64,000 bases of DNA from Virgibacillus necropolis (GCF_002224365.1 NZ_CP022437.1:2728001-2792000), one strand, 5' to 3'. Shown: positions 29,026 to 39,159, counted from the stretch's first letter. Notes: generated by a model not told the origin, from the letters alone. Numbers and translations: made by a program.

Positions 29026-30693
29026 ATGAAATTTGTAAAGAATGATCAAACAGCAGTATTTTCATTGGGTGGATTAGGAGAAATTGGAAAGAACACATAC
29101 GCTGTCCAATTTCAGGATGAAATTATATTAATCGATGCAGGAATTAAATTTCCTGAGGATGAACTATTAGGAATTGATTACGTAATTCCCGATTATACCT
29201 ATTTAATACAAAACCAAGATAAAATTAAGGGCCTTATTGTCACACATGGTCATGAAGACCATATTGGCGGAATTCCTTACCTTTTACGCGAGATTAATAT
29301 ACCTATCTATGCAGGTAAGCTGGCACTTGGATTAATACGAAATAAATTAGATGAGCATGGTTTATTACGCAAAGCAAAATTACACCCGATACAAGAAGAC
29401 GATATAATTAAATTCCGAAAAACGTCTGTATCCTTTTTCCGCACTACACATAGTATTCCGGATTCTTATGGGGTAGTTGTTAAAACACCACCTGGTAATA
29501 TTGTGCATACTGGAGATTTCAAATTTGACTTTACACCAGTTGGCGAACCAGCCAACATTGCCAAGATGGCTGAAATTGGTAAAGAAGGCGTGTTATGTCT
29601 TCTCTCTGATAGCACGAACAGTGAAGTTCCAGGATTTACAATGTCTGAACGTGTCGTTGGTAGCAACATTAACGATATATTTGGTCGGGTAAATGGCAGA
29701 TTAATATTCGCTACATTTGCATCAAATATATATAGATTGCAACAGGTTATCGAATCAGCTGTAAAGTATAATCGTAAAGTTGCGGTCTTTGGACGTAGTA
29801 TGGAATCATCCATAGCTATTGGGCAAGAATTAGGATATATCAATGCACCAAAGGAAACGTTTATTGATGCACATCAAATCAACCGTCTTCCAGCACATGA
29901 AATAGTAATACTTTGTACAGGCTCTCAAGGTGAACCAATGGCAGCATTATCACGAATTGCTAATGGAACACATAGACAGATTCAGACAATTCCTGGTGAT
30001 ACAGTTGTATTTTCATCGTCACCGATTCCAGGTAATAATGTAAGTGTTAGTCGTATCATCAACAAGTTATACCGTGCTGGATCTGATGTAATCCATGGCC
30101 CATTAAGTAATATTCATACATCAGGACATGGAAGTCAAGAAGAACAAAAACTTATGCTCCGTTTAATTAGACCTAAATACTTTATGCCAATCCATGGTGA
30201 GTATCGTATGTTAAAAGAACACACAAAACTCGCAGAAGCATGTGAGGTAAAACCTGAAAACTGTTTTATTATGGATATTGGTGATGTATTAGCGCTAGGC
30301 AAGGATAATGCAATGGTTGCAGGCAAAATACCTTCAGGATCGGTTTATGTCGATGGTAGTGGGATTGGAGATATCGGTAACATTGTGCTACGCGACAGAC
30401 GAATACTTTCAGAAGAAGGTCTTGTAATCGTAGTTGTAAGCATCGATATGAAGGAGTTCAAGATCTCTGCTGGACCTGATATCATTTCACGTGGATTCGT
30501 ATACATGCGTGAGTCAGAGGACCTTATTAACGAAGCCCAAAAGCTCGTTTCCACTCACCTAAATAAAGTGATGGAAAGAAGAACTACACAGTGGTCTGAA
30601 ATTAAAAATGAAATTACGGATACAATCGCACCATTCTTATTTGAAAAGACAAAACGTCGACCAATGGTATTACCAATTATTATGGAAGTGTAA
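29026..30693 (+). CDS. rnjA: Ribonuclease J1
   Basis: 555 aa metallo-beta-lactamase/beta-CASP nuclease with endo- and 5'-3' exonuclease activity, central to mRNA decay and rRNA 5' maturation. Metal motif [10 protein letters not shown] (about 73-82), FGRSMESS of the beta-CASP domain, SSSPIPGN, and [10 protein letters not shown]. The length matches B. subtilis RNase J1 (YkqC). In B. subtilis SR1P and GapA modulate this enzyme; an SR1P gene is at 17360. Confidence 0.97.
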   Translation: MKFVKNDQTAVFSLGGLGEIGKNTYAVQFQDEIILIDAGIKFPEDELLGIDYVIPDYTYLIQNQDKIKGLIVTHGHEDHIGGIPYLLREINIPIYAGKLALGLIRNKLDEHGLLRKAKLHPIQEDDIIKFRKTSVSFFRTTHSIPDSYGVVVKTPPGNIVHTGDFKFDFTPVGEPANIAKMAEIGKEGVLCLLSDSTNSEVPGFTMSERVVGSNINDIFGRVNGRLIFATFASNIYRLQQVIESAVKYNRKVAVFGRSMESSIAIGQELGYINAPKETFIDAHQINRLPAHEIVILCTGSQGEPMAALSRIANGTHRQIQTIPGDTVVFSSSPIPGNNVSVSRIINKLYRAGSDVIHGPLSNIHTSGHGSQEEQKLMLRLIRPKYFMPIHGEYRMLKEHTKLAEACEVKPENCFIMDIGDVLALGKDNAMVAGKIPSGSVYVDGSGIGDIGNIVLRDRRILSEEGLVIVVVSIDMKEFKISAGPDIISRGFVYMRESEDLINEAQKLVSTHLNKVMERRTTQWSEIKNEITDTIAPFLFEKTKRRPMVLPIIMEV

Positions 30694-30694
30694 C

Positions 30695-30733
30695 TAAAAA
30701 ACGGAAGCGCCAAGTATGGCGCTTCCGTTTTTC
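30695..30733 (+). terminator. Terminator of rnjA
   Basis: GC-rich stem AAAACGGAAGCGCC with its complement, 5-base loop, T run. Confidence 0.9.
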
Positions 30734-30744
30734 CTATTATTTGT

Positions 30745-31152
30745 CTGGCTCCAGCGCCTACCCCCTCGAGGTCTTAGGTCTAGCCTCTCTGTGGTATAAA
30801 GCACGAGGCCACTGAAAAAGTGTTGGATTTTCAAAATTCAACTTTTCACCTTAACTTAGCATCTCGAATATACGGAGACTCCTCGAAAAAGAAAAGCACT
30901 TTTTCTTCGTGCGATGCCTTTTCTGGGAAGCCTTCCTTATCCTGCGGGAAGCAAGAGATCGGCGAGACCCCGCAGGACGGCAGTCCGAGGAGGCTCGCCA
31001 CTCGCCCTAAAGTGCGCGCAGTATATTCGAAGATGCGATGGTAGATCCACATATTTTGTACTATATTTAACTTTTTCAGCAGCCTCATAATGCACCACAT
31101 AGAGGCTCGACTTAAGCTTTTCGGGGGTGGTCAAGACGCTTGCGCTTTTCTT
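30745..31152. repeat. Family 4 repeat split by a family 2 insertion
   Basis: Left part 30745-30806 starts CTGGCTCCAGCGCC and right part 31085-31152 ends GACGCTTGCGCTTTTCTT. Read together the two parts form one palindrome (CGAGGTCTTAGGTCTAGCCTCTCTGTGGT against ACCACATAGAGGCTCGACTTAAG...GGGGGTGG, here quoted in pieces). The family 2 element lies exactly in its loop. An uninterrupted relative follows at 31211-31356. Confidence 0.7.
30807..31084 (+). repeat. Family 2 repeat, plus orientation (278 bp)
   Basis: Begins GGCCACTGAAAAAGT and ends ACTTTTTCAGCAGCC. The inside has TCTCGAATATACGGAGACTCC, a GC-rich core with TCCTGCGGGAAGCAAGAGATC and GAGACCCCGCAGGACGGC, and ATATTCGAAGATGCGATGG. It matches 35125-35340 in opposite orientation but has about 60 extra bases near 30885-30945. 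Frames of 74-84 codons inside are spurious. Confidence 0.85.
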
Positions 31153-31210
31153 AAAAATAAAAGAAAGCATAAAATTTGGCTCTATTAAGCTTACTTATAT
31201 CAACGGTCAT

Positions 31211-31356
31211 GTCCAGCTCCAGCGCCCAGCAACTAGCAAACTTCACACTCCTCCACTACGATAAGTCAACATCGGTTCGTACCTCACCGTGTTTCCTTTA
31301 TCTCATTGCGGAGTGTTCCAGTTTGTACGTTGCTAAACGGGCGCTTGCGCTTTTCT
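31211..31356. repeat. Family 4 repeat, uninterrupted
   Basis: Starts GTCCAGCTCCAGCGCC and ends GGGCGCTTGCGCTTTTCTT, with inner arms GTTGCTAAACG / CAGCAACTAGC and CACTCCTCCACTACG / GGAGTGTTCCAG. It ends a few bases before the ydaP stop codon and may act as its terminator region. Confidence 0.65.
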
Positions 31357-31358
31357 TA

Positions 31359-33080
31359 TTATATTAAACGTCGTACCGTTTTTTTCACATCTGGAAATTC
31401 TACTTTACCGTTCGTAAAAAATTCTTTTACTAAATACTCACTATAATTAACCGCTTGATCATATGTGATTTGACCTGGCAATGGTGCAATGTCTTCTATA
31501 ACCACATCAATAATAGCTGGTTTTCTTGACATAAAAGCTTGTTTCATGGTTGTTTCCATCTCTTCATGACTTTCTATGCGGAAGCCTTCCCCGCCACAGG
31601 CTTTAGCGAAATCTGCAAAATTAACTGCTCCTAAGTCTGTTTCATAGTTCAAATTCCCCTTAGTCTGCTGTTCATACTTTATCATGCCAATCATGCTATT
31701 ATTCAGTACAACAACTTTGATTGGCATATCATATTTAACCGCAGTGATAAAGTCATGCATAACCATTGAAAATCCTCCATCACCACATATCGCAACAACT
31801 TGTTTATCTGGATATGCCAGGTGCCCTGCAATTGCTCCTGGCAAACCAGACCCCATGGATGCTAACCCGCCAGATATTATAAACTTCTGATTTGTAATTG
31901 AAAAAAAACGAGTAGTCCAGACAGTCACATTTCCTACATCACACGAAATAATAGCATCCTTCTCCATATTTTTTTCCAGCTCGTACATAACCTGTGGTCC
32001 GTGAATTGGATCTGCTGTATCTTTCTTTAGTTCTAGCATATGAGTATGCCATCTTTTCATTTTTTCTTGATATTTTTTAAGAAATTCATCCGATGTAGAC
32101 GTGGATACCAATGACGTTAATCTAGGTAAAATATGTTTAGCATCACCACATAACCCTTCTGTTATTGGATAAATCTTTCCAACATCATCTTGTTTTATTT
32201 CTATTTGAATGGCATTTACATCGTCGGGTAAATAGTCCCTATATGGAAAAGCCGTACCAATCAATAAAAGTAAATCTGTATCCATTACTGCCTCATAAGC
32301 AGGTTTCGTCCCTATTTGTCCGTGCTGACCTAAGTTCAATTCATGATAATCTGGAATAGTCCCCTTACCTAATAAGCTTAGAACAATTGGTGCGTTAATT
32401 TTTTCTGCAAAGTCCACCAATTCATTTCCGGCATCTCGTGCACCCTTCCCAGCTAAAATGACAGGTTTTTTCGCCTTGTTCAACAGACTAACTGCTCGTT
32501 CCATCGTATCTTGATCTGGTGTGATGGTAGGATGGACTAGTGTTCGGCTTGTTTTCATTTTGTTATTCTTTTGCTTAACAGCAAACAAATCGTCAGGGAC
32601 AATTAGGACTGACACTCCTTTTTGTGTATATGCTTCTCGAACCGCCATATTTAGCATATCTGGAAGTTGCTCCGCTGCTTCAACCCTCCGATTAAAAACA
32701 CCTACTCCATCAAACATACGCTCTAAATTTATTTCCTGATGAGCATCAGTACCTACTGAAGTACTTGGGACTTGCCCCACAATCGCAAGAACTGGTACTT
32801 TATCTTTTTTGGCATCGTATAAACCATTGAGCAAGTGCACAGCTCCAGGACCAGCAATAGATAAACATACACCTAGCTTCCCTGTTAATTTTGCATAGGA
32901 CGATGCTGCTAATGCACCTACCTCTTCATGCCTAATTTGGATAAAATCAATGTCGTTCTCCCTCTTACGCAAGTCATCAATGAATTCATTAATAGAGTTA
33001 CCAGGCATGCCGTAGATATGGTCGACATCCCATTGTATTAATTGTTCAATTAAAAGTTCACCTGTACGTTTTTCAAACAA
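31359..33080 (-). CDS. ydaP: Pyruvate oxidase-like ThDP enzyme (YdaP)
   Basis: 573 aa, three-domain ThDP flavoenzyme of the acetolactate synthase/pyruvate oxidase superfamily. Catalytic Glu in IRHEEVGALAASSYAKLTG (about 50), FAD/structural middle domain, and ThDP motif GDGGFSMVMHDFITA with VLNNS. It probably converts pyruvate to acetate plus CO2 with electrons passed to quinone or oxygen; YdaP of B. subtilis is a general stress protein. The start is TTG at 33080 with GGTGGAG just upstream. It does not carry the regulatory subunit expected of acetolactate synthase. Confidence 0.88.
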   Translation of the reverse strand: MFEKRTGELLIEQLIQWDVDHIYGMPGNSINEFIDDLRKRENDIDFIQIRHEEVGALAASSYAKLTGKLGVCLSIAGPGAVHLLNGLYDAKKDKVPVLAIVGQVPSTSVGTDAHQEINLERMFDGVGVFNRRVEAAEQLPDMLNMAVREAYTQKGVSVLIVPDDLFAVKQKNNKMKTSRTLVHPTITPDQDTMERAVSLLNKAKKPVILAGKGARDAGNELVDFAEKINAPIVLSLLGKGTIPDYHELNLGQHGQIGTKPAYEAVMDTDLLLLIGTAFPYRDYLPDDVNAIQIEIKQDDVGKIYPITEGLCGDAKHILPRLTSLVSTSTSDEFLKKYQEKMKRWHTHMLELKKDTADPIHGPQVMYELEKNMEKDAIISCDVGNVTVWTTRFFSITNQKFIISGGLASMGSGLPGAIAGHLAYPDKQVVAICGDGGFSMVMHDFITAVKYDMPIKVVVLNNSMIGMIKYEQQTKGNLNYETDLGAVNFADFAKACGGEGFRIESHEEMETTMKQAFMSRKPAIIDVVIEDIAPLPGQITYDQAVNYSEYLVKEFFTNGKVEFPDVKKTVRRLI

Positions 33081-33147
33081 ATTTCTCCACCCTTTCCTCG
33101 AATTTCTATGTAACCGATCTACTAAATACTATTACCTTAAAGGCAAT

Positions 33148-33178
33148 TAAAAAAACCTGTATTTGTAAATACAGGTTT
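33148..33178 (-). terminator. Terminator of ktrC
   Basis: Perfect stem AACCTGTATTT/AAATACAGGTT with a tiny loop, followed by T run on the minus strand. Confidence 0.85.
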
Positions 33179-33189
33179 AAGCTTCACTA

Positions 33190-33858
33190 TTAATTTCCAT
33201 CGATAACTAGCTGTTTTTCGAATCTAGAAATATCTTTATCAGATCCAATTACAATTAATATATCATTTTCACGAAATGTATCGTCTGCACGTGGCGACAC
33301 ATTGATATCTTTACCTCGTTTTATCGCAACAACGTTACAGCCATAATTTGCCCGGATATCAAGTTCAATCATCGTTTTTCCGAGCATCTTCTCTCCAACT
33401 TTTACCTCAACAATGCTATGATCATCGGATAGTTCTAAGTAGTCCAGAATATTGCTTGAAATGATGTTATGTGCAATTCTTTTTCCCATATCTCGTTCTG
33501 GATGAACTACCTGATCAGCACCAATCTTGTTTAGGATTTTCTCATGGTAATCATTTTGCGCTTTAACTGTAATTTTCTTAATACCTAAATCTGTAAGTAC
33601 GACAGTAGTTAAAATACTCGCCTGAATATTATCACCTATCGCGACGATCACATGATCAATATTTTTAATTCCTAGTTCCTTCATGGTTACTTCATCAGTA
33701 GAATCTGCAATAACTGCATGTGATGCGATATTTTTAAACTCATTGACCTTATCCTCATCATTGTCTATAGCCAAAACCTGCATTCCTTCTTCACTTAGTT
33801 CACGACAGATACTTCCACCAAAACGCCCTAATCCAATTACAGCAAATTCCCGTTTCAT
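33190..33858 (-). CDS. ktrC: Ktr potassium uptake regulatory subunit (KtrC)
   Basis: 222 aa cytoplasmic gating ring of a Ktr K+ channel. N-terminal RCK domain with Rossmann VIGLGRFGGSICREL and acidic AIDNDED (nucleotide ribose site), C-terminal RCK_C domain (about 135-222), the c-di-AMP-binding part in this family. ATG at 33858 follows GGAGG. In B. subtilis the ktrC (ykqB) gene sits near rnjA as here. The pore partner KtrD is encoded at 55737-57101. Confidence 0.92.
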   Translation of the reverse strand: MKREFAVIGLGRFGGSICRELSEEGMQVLAIDNDEDKVNEFKNIASHAVIADSTDEVTMKELGIKNIDHVIVAIGDNIQASILTTVVLTDLGIKKITVKAQNDYHEKILNKIGADQVVHPERDMGKRIAHNIISSNILDYLELSDDHSIVEVKVGEKMLGKTMIELDIRANYGCNVVAIKRGKDINVSPRADDTFRENDILIVIGSDKDISRFEKQLVIDGN

Positions 33859-33928
33859 TCTATATCCTCCACCATTCACATACTTTTCATAAGTTTACCA
33901 TATTACATGAAGAAGGAAAATATATAGA

Positions 33929-34942
33929 TTATTTCTTACCCTTAACGTAGTCTGCGTCAAATAAAAACATTTTCATTAATAAGATTAAAGACGGAACTAG
34001 TAAACAAAGTCCAGCAATAAAGGCGACAATCAGAGCTATTCCCATTGATTCTTGTGTGGCATTCTCATAAATAGTAATGTATGGATCCAATATATATGGT
34101 AGATGGCCTTTTCCATATCCAAAAAAAGCGAAGAAAAACTGTAGCATTACGGATATAAATGCTAGTCCATAATGCTTTTCTTGGAAAATTAACAACATGG
34201 CAATCATAAAGAACCCAACGGATAAACCAAACATCCACCAAAGATCAAGCATATTTTCATAATGTCGCTCGTTATGCTGACTCAATGCTATAAACGTCGT
34301 TAAACTAGCGATGATTGTCGGCACACTCCAAAACAGTGCATATCCCCGTACAATCTTTAATGCTGGTTTATCATTTGCACGTGCTGCGTAAAAGGTTAAA
34401 AAAGTAGAACTAATATACAATACGGAAACAATCGCTAAAAATACAACACTCCAAGAATAAGGACTTGTTAATAATTCTGTAACCCGAAGTGATACCGTAC
34501 CATTCGTTTCGATGATGAACCCGCCTTCTGATAATGTTAAGGCTATCGATAAGGATGCCGGTATAAGTAGTCCAGTAGCACCATATAAAAACATATAAAG
34601 ATTGCTTCTTTTCGAACCATAATTTTCAAAGGCATAAAATGAACCACGAATAGCGAGCAAAATAATCGCTATACTGCCAGGAATTAACAATGCGGTACCA
34701 TAATAATAGGCTGTGTCTGGGAAGAATCCTACCAATCCTACGAAGAAAAATACAAAAAATACATTTGTAACCTCCCACACAGGTGATAAGTACCTTGATA
34801 TTAGTTGATTAATGATATGATCCTTTTTTGTAATTTTGGCATAGTATGCAAAGAAACCTGCACCAAAATCAATAGATGCTACAATTAAGTATCCATACAA
34901 AAAGAACCATAGCACGGTTATTCCAATGATTTCATAGCTCAT
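33929..34942 (-). CDS. CydB-like membrane protein without CydA partner
   Basis: 337 aa, about eight to nine helices, same layout as cytochrome bd subunit II (start VLWFFLYGYLIVASIDFGAGFF, then SPVWEVTNVFFVFFF). In typical CydB the second motif reads GPxWDGNEVWL, so this copy lacks the usual Asp-Gly-Asn-Glu. No cydA is adjacent on either side; the upstream neighbour is the yknUV operon. It may pair with a CydA encoded elsewhere or have another role. AAGGATG precedes the ATG. Confidence 0.7.
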   Translation of the reverse strand: MSYEIIGITVLWFFLYGYLIVASIDFGAGFFAYYAKITKKDHIINQLISRYLSPVWEVTNVFFVFFFVGLVGFFPDTAYYYGTALLIPGSIAIILLAIRGSFYAFENYGSKRSNLYMFLYGATGLLIPASLSIALTLSEGGFIIETNGTVSLRVTELLTSPYSWSVVFLAIVSVLYISSTFLTFYAARANDKPALKIVRGYALFWSVPTIIASLTTFIALSQHNERHYENMLDLWWMFGLSVGFFMIAMLLIFQEKHYGLAFISVMLQFFFAFFGYGKGHLPYILDPYITIYENATQESMGIALIVAFIAGLCLLVPSLILLMKMFLFDADYVKGKK

Positions 34943-35096
34943 TATTCATCATCCTTTTTAAAGTTGGATCTGGCTTAAATTTTATTATGCTCAATACTGA
35001 ACAAGTGTAAGTATTAGTATGTTTCATTTCTATTATTACACTCATAGTATATACCCTTTCTCCAAAAAAATCATTAAATGAAAATGACAGTTATAT

Positions 35097-35128
35097 GACA
35101 AAAAACAGCCCCATTTTTTAATGGGGCC
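35097..35128 (-). terminator. Terminator of the yknUV operon
   Basis: Minus-strand stem GCCCCATT/AATGGGGC with a T run after it. A family 2 repeat lies between it and the yknV stop codon. Confidence 0.75.
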
Positions 35129-35340
35129 GCTGAAAAAGTTAAATATAGTACAAAATAGGTGGATCTACCATCGCATCTTCGAATATACTACGCTTTCCGC
35201 GGGCGAGTGGCGAGCCTCCTCGGACTGCCGTCCTGCGGGGTCTCACCGATCTCTTGCTTCCCGCTGGAGTCTCCGTATATTCGAGATGCTAAGTTAAGGT
35301 GAAAAGTTAAACTTTTAAATCCACCACTTTTTCAGTGGCC
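35125..35340 (-). repeat. Family 2 repeat, minus orientation (216 bp)
   Basis: Inverse of the element at 30807-31084: GGCCGCTGAAAAAGTTAAATA at the left and CCACTTTTTCAGTGGCC at the right. The core GACTGCCGTCCTGCGGGGTCTC is shared. The two copies face each other around ydaP, ktrC and the CydB-like gene. Confidence 0.85.
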
Positions 35341-35399
35341 ACTTTTTAACAGGACTGGTTTTTGTATTTTAGAGTCTATCCAGGTTGGCTTGATTGCCA

Positions 35400-37229
35400 C
35401 TAAATCACATCTAACATTTGAAATTGTGATTTGACTAGGTCAAAGTATTCACCTTTAGATTCCATAAGCCACTGATGGCTTCCGTACTCTAGAATTTTAC
35501 CATGTTCAAGCACATAAATTGTATCCGACCCTCGAATTGTTGAAAGCCGATGAGCAATAATAATGGCAGTTCTTCCTTTTAACAATTTTTTTAGAGCAGC
35601 TTGAATTTGTACTTCTGTTTCTGTATCAATACTAGCTGTAGCTTCATCTAAAATTAAAATTCTAGGATTCGCGAGAAGCGCACGAGCAAATGATAGAAGC
35701 TGTCGTTCACCTGCTGAAAGGATATTACCGCGTTCCTCTACTTCTGTTTCATAGCCATCAGCAAGACGCTTGATAAACTCATCAGCACCAACCACTTTTG
35801 CTGCTTCCATAACTTCTTCATCAGTCGCAGTCGGTTGGCCAAATCGAATATTTTCCATAATTGTTCCAGAAAAAATAAATGTATCCTGCAAGACGACACT
35901 AATCTGCTGTCGTAGCGTGTTTAAGCGTACATCACGCAGATTATGACCGTCAATTTTCACTGTCCCGTTTGTAGGATCATAAAAGCGACTAATCAGGTTA
36001 GCTATAGTAGACTTACCACTACCTGTATGCCCCACAAGTGCGATTGTTTGACCTTCTTTAATATCTAAGGATATTTCATGAAGCGCTACACGATCAGCAT
36101 CGTAAGAGAACTGAACCTTATCAAATTCAATATGGCCTTTCATATCCGTAAATTCATAGGCATTATCTTTTTCATCTACATTTGGCTGCTCATCGAGAAA
36201 TTCAAATATTCGCTCTGATGCTGCCATCGCCATAAGTAACTGATTATACATCTGGCCAAGACGCGAAATTGGTTCCCAAAACATCCCTATGAGGAATGCA
36301 AATGATACGAAGATACCAATGTCAATCACACCATTAATAATTAAATAAGCACCAAACGTGATTAAAATAATTGTCCCAATCGCATTACTCATTTCTACAA
36401 ATGGACGGAATAAGGCACTTTTCTTTGTCGCCGTTCGCCAGCTTTCAAAGTTGTCAAAATTAATCCCATTGAAAAACTCAGCATTCTCTTTTTCCTGTGA
36501 AAATGATTGCGTAATACGGATTCCCTGGATACTTTCATTTAAATGGGAATTCAACCTGGATTGTTGAATTCGTACATCTTGCCAAGAACGACGTATATTA
36601 CGACGTAACTTAGTCGAGATATAGAACATAATCGGTAAAATTATCATGATCGCTAGTGCCAGCTCTGGACTTAATACGAACAAAATAACGACGATTCCAA
36701 CAAGCGTTACAACATCCATTAAGAGGTTGATAATACCATTTGTGAAAAGTTCCTGTAAGGAATTAATATCATTCATGATTCTAACTAAAATAGATCCCGC
36801 AGACCTAGAATCAAAAAATCGGTGTGATAGTCGCTGCACATGTGAAAATAGGTGTTGCCGTAAATCATAAATAACATTTTGCCCTAAAATATTTACCCAT
36901 TTTATTCGATATATGTTACCTACATAGTTTAATAAATAAAGCACACCGATTATAACTACCAAATAAGTTAGCAGGCCATAGTCCTGATTACCAATTGCAA
37001 CATCGATTGCTACTTTACCAATTAATATTGGAACAGCCAAACGAACTAAGGTAGAAACTAACATTGCGATAATTGCACCCGGTAAATACGTTTTTGAATA
37101 CGGTTTTAAATACTCAAGCAATCTCAACATCTGTTTCCAGTTAAACTGTTTCTCGATTGCTTGATCGACAGTATAATGAAATCGTTTCAAGTGACGACTT
37201 TTTTTAACTTGTTCTGTTGATTTAGCCAA
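35400..37229 (-). CDS. yknV: ABC exporter half-transporter (YknV type)
   Basis: 609 aa: six-helix transmembrane domain (about 40-330) and ATPase domain with Walker A GHTGSGKST, Walker B ILILDEATASID with intact catalytic Glu, and switch His IIAHRLS. Its signature motif is LSAGERQ instead of LSGGQ, so it supplies the degenerate signature. It follows yknU after 14 bp and starts with TTG at 37229 after AAGGGGGG. The pair matches YknU/YknV of B. subtilis (585 and 604 aa); the substrate is unknown. Confidence 0.88.
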   Translation of the reverse strand: MAKSTEQVKKSRHLKRFHYTVDQAIEKQFNWKQMLRLLEYLKPYSKTYLPGAIIAMLVSTLVRLAVPILIGKVAIDVAIGNQDYGLLTYLVVIIGVLYLLNYVGNIYRIKWVNILGQNVIYDLRQHLFSHVQRLSHRFFDSRSAGSILVRIMNDINSLQELFTNGIINLLMDVVTLVGIVVILFVLSPELALAIMIILPIMFYISTKLRRNIRRSWQDVRIQQSRLNSHLNESIQGIRITQSFSQEKENAEFFNGINFDNFESWRTATKKSALFRPFVEMSNAIGTIILITFGAYLIINGVIDIGIFVSFAFLIGMFWEPISRLGQMYNQLLMAMAASERIFEFLDEQPNVDEKDNAYEFTDMKGHIEFDKVQFSYDADRVALHEISLDIKEGQTIALVGHTGSGKSTIANLISRFYDPTNGTVKIDGHNLRDVRLNTLRQQISVVLQDTFIFSGTIMENIRFGQPTATDEEVMEAAKVVGADEFIKRLADGYETEVEERGNILSAGERQLLSFARALLANPRILILDEATASIDTETEVQIQAALKKLLKGRTAIIIAHRLSTIRGSDTIYVLEHGKILEYGSHQWLMESKGEYFDLVKSQFQMLDVI

Positions 37230-37243
37230 TTTTATCCCCCCTT

Positions 37244-38995
37244 TTATTGGTTCGCTACACCCATAATCGCATCACGATCTTGATATTGAATATCATAAAT
37301 CCTTTGATAAGTTCCATGATTATGAATTAACGAATCATGCGTACCCCGCTCAACGACTTCTCCTTCTTCTAATACTACTATTTCATCAGCATGCTTAAGA
37401 GAAGATATACGGTGTGCAATGATAAATGTTGTGCGTCCCTTCATCACTTCTTTTAACGCCTTTTGAATTTTGAATTCAGTTTCCATATCTACTGCTGAAG
37501 TAGCATCGTCAAGCACAAGAATACTAGGGTTAATACAAATAGCCCGCGCAATTGCAATACGTTGCTTTTGTCCGCCAGACAATCCCATTCCGCGTTCGCC
37601 AAGCATCGTGTCATAACCAGCTGGCATTTCCATAATAAAGTCATGTGCCTGTGCGCGTTTCGCCGCATCAATAATCTGCTCATCCTTTAAGTTTGGATTA
37701 CCATAAGCAATATTTTCCCGAATACTAGTTGAAAATAAGAATGATTCCTGTAAAACAAATCCAATGTGACTTCTGAGCGATTTTAGCTTATAGTCTGCTG
37801 CTGGTAACCCGTCAACCAATACGTCACCTTTTTCCGGCTCATAAAACCTTGTGATTAGCTGGGTAATACTTGTTTTACCAGATCCAGTTGCACCGATTAA
37901 TCCAACGACTTTACCTGGAGGTGCATCAAAGCTAATGTCCTTAAGAGCAGAATCATCATTCTCGGTATAAGTCAGTGTCACGTCATTGAAGGTTACATGA
38001 CCTTTAATTGGAACATCTATTGCATGGTTCTTTTCGACGACATCTTCTTTTGCATCCAAAATTTCAATTAAACGTTCTCCTGATGCTTTCGATTGTGAGA
38101 ATAGATTAATAACAAATCCTAGATTCATCAAGGGTCCCAAAATGTACCAAACTAAACTGAAGAATGCGACCAATTCACCTAAATTAAGTCTTCCCTGGAT
38201 AACTAAATAACCACCAAATGCAAGTAAAGCAACAGCGCATATATTCCCGATAAACTCCATTAACGGAAAAAACTTTGCCCAAATATCCGACGTTTTCAGG
38301 TAATGCTGACGATAATTATCATTATTTGATGAGAATCTACCAATTTCAAAATCCTCACGAGATAATGATTTTACTGTTGTCATACCACTAATATTTTCTT
38401 GAACCCGCGTATTTAAATTTCCAAATGATTTTCGTATCCCTCTAAATGCAGGGTGAACACGTTTATCAAACTGATACACGACAATACCCAGAAACGGCAT
38501 AGCAGCCATTGTAACTATCGTAAGTGGTACAGAATAAAAAAACATCACACCTAGGCTTAATACAATTAGAAGTGTAATACGAATAAGTTCCGAAAATCCA
38601 ACTGACAGAAAGAAACGAAATCCTTCCACGTCTGCAGTCAATCTTGACATTAAATCGCCAGTCTTAGCATTATCGTAATATTTGAATGACAAAACCTGTA
38701 GTTTTTCATACAATGCATCCCTTAGTGTATAAACAGATCGAATACCAAATAGCTCCCCTAAGTATTGGTGGAAATAGGTTGCAAAGGCTTTAACAATCAT
38801 CAGAATTAAAAATGCTGATGCTATATAAGGAATTAGTGAGTAGCGCTCTTGTATAAATACCTCATCTATCGTTTTTTGCAATACAATTGGATATACAAGC
38901 GTAATTGCAGTTACTAAAATTAAAAAAACTACTGAAGTAAAGAAATATTTCTTAAAAGGCCAATAAAATTGCTTAAGCTTTTTAAATGTATCCAT
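37244..38995 (-). CDS. yknU: ABC exporter half-transporter (YknU type)
   Basis: 583 aa: six-helix domain, then ATPase with Walker A GATGSGKTS, full signature LSGGQKQR, and Walker B ILVLDDATSAVD, where Asp replaces the catalytic Glu. Together with YknV it should form a heterodimer with one working site (YknV Walker, YknU signature) and one degenerate site. GAGGAGGAGG lies before the ATG. Confidence 0.88.
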   Translation of the reverse strand: MDTFKKLKQFYWPFKKYFFTSVVFLILVTAITLVYPIVLQKTIDEVFIQERYSLIPYIASAFLILMIVKAFATYFHQYLGELFGIRSVYTLRDALYEKLQVLSFKYYDNAKTGDLMSRLTADVEGFRFFLSVGFSELIRITLLIVLSLGVMFFYSVPLTIVTMAAMPFLGIVVYQFDKRVHPAFRGIRKSFGNLNTRVQENISGMTTVKSLSREDFEIGRFSSNNDNYRQHYLKTSDIWAKFFPLMEFIGNICAVALLAFGGYLVIQGRLNLGELVAFFSLVWYILGPLMNLGFVINLFSQSKASGERLIEILDAKEDVVEKNHAIDVPIKGHVTFNDVTLTYTENDDSALKDISFDAPPGKVVGLIGATGSGKTSITQLITRFYEPEKGDVLVDGLPAADYKLKSLRSHIGFVLQESFLFSTSIRENIAYGNPNLKDEQIIDAAKRAQAHDFIMEMPAGYDTMLGERGMGLSGGQKQRIAIARAICINPSILVLDDATSAVDMETEFKIQKALKEVMKGRTTFIIAHRISSLKHADEIVVLEEGEVVERGTHDSLIHNHGTYQRIYDIQYQDRDAIMGVANQ

Positions 38996-39110
38996 AAGTT
39001 TCCTCCTCCTCTAATGTTTTCCGTAATTACTAATATAACGGGTTTCGAAATAAATATCTACTGCTTTTACTCAATTTTTTAAAATTTTTCATAATTATAT
39101 TTTTGAACAG

Positions 39111-39150
39111 AAAAAAGCACTTCTACAATCGCTTTGTAGAAGTGCTTTTA
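39111..39150 (-). terminator. Terminator of ykuV
   Basis: 14-bp stem AAAGCACTTCTACAA with its complement and a 4-base loop, T run on the minus strand. Confidence 0.88.
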
Positions 39151-39159
39151 CTATTATAT

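Noticed and set aside
30820-31170. Three overlapping frames of 74-84 codons
   Set aside because: All fall within the nested repeats at 30745-31152.
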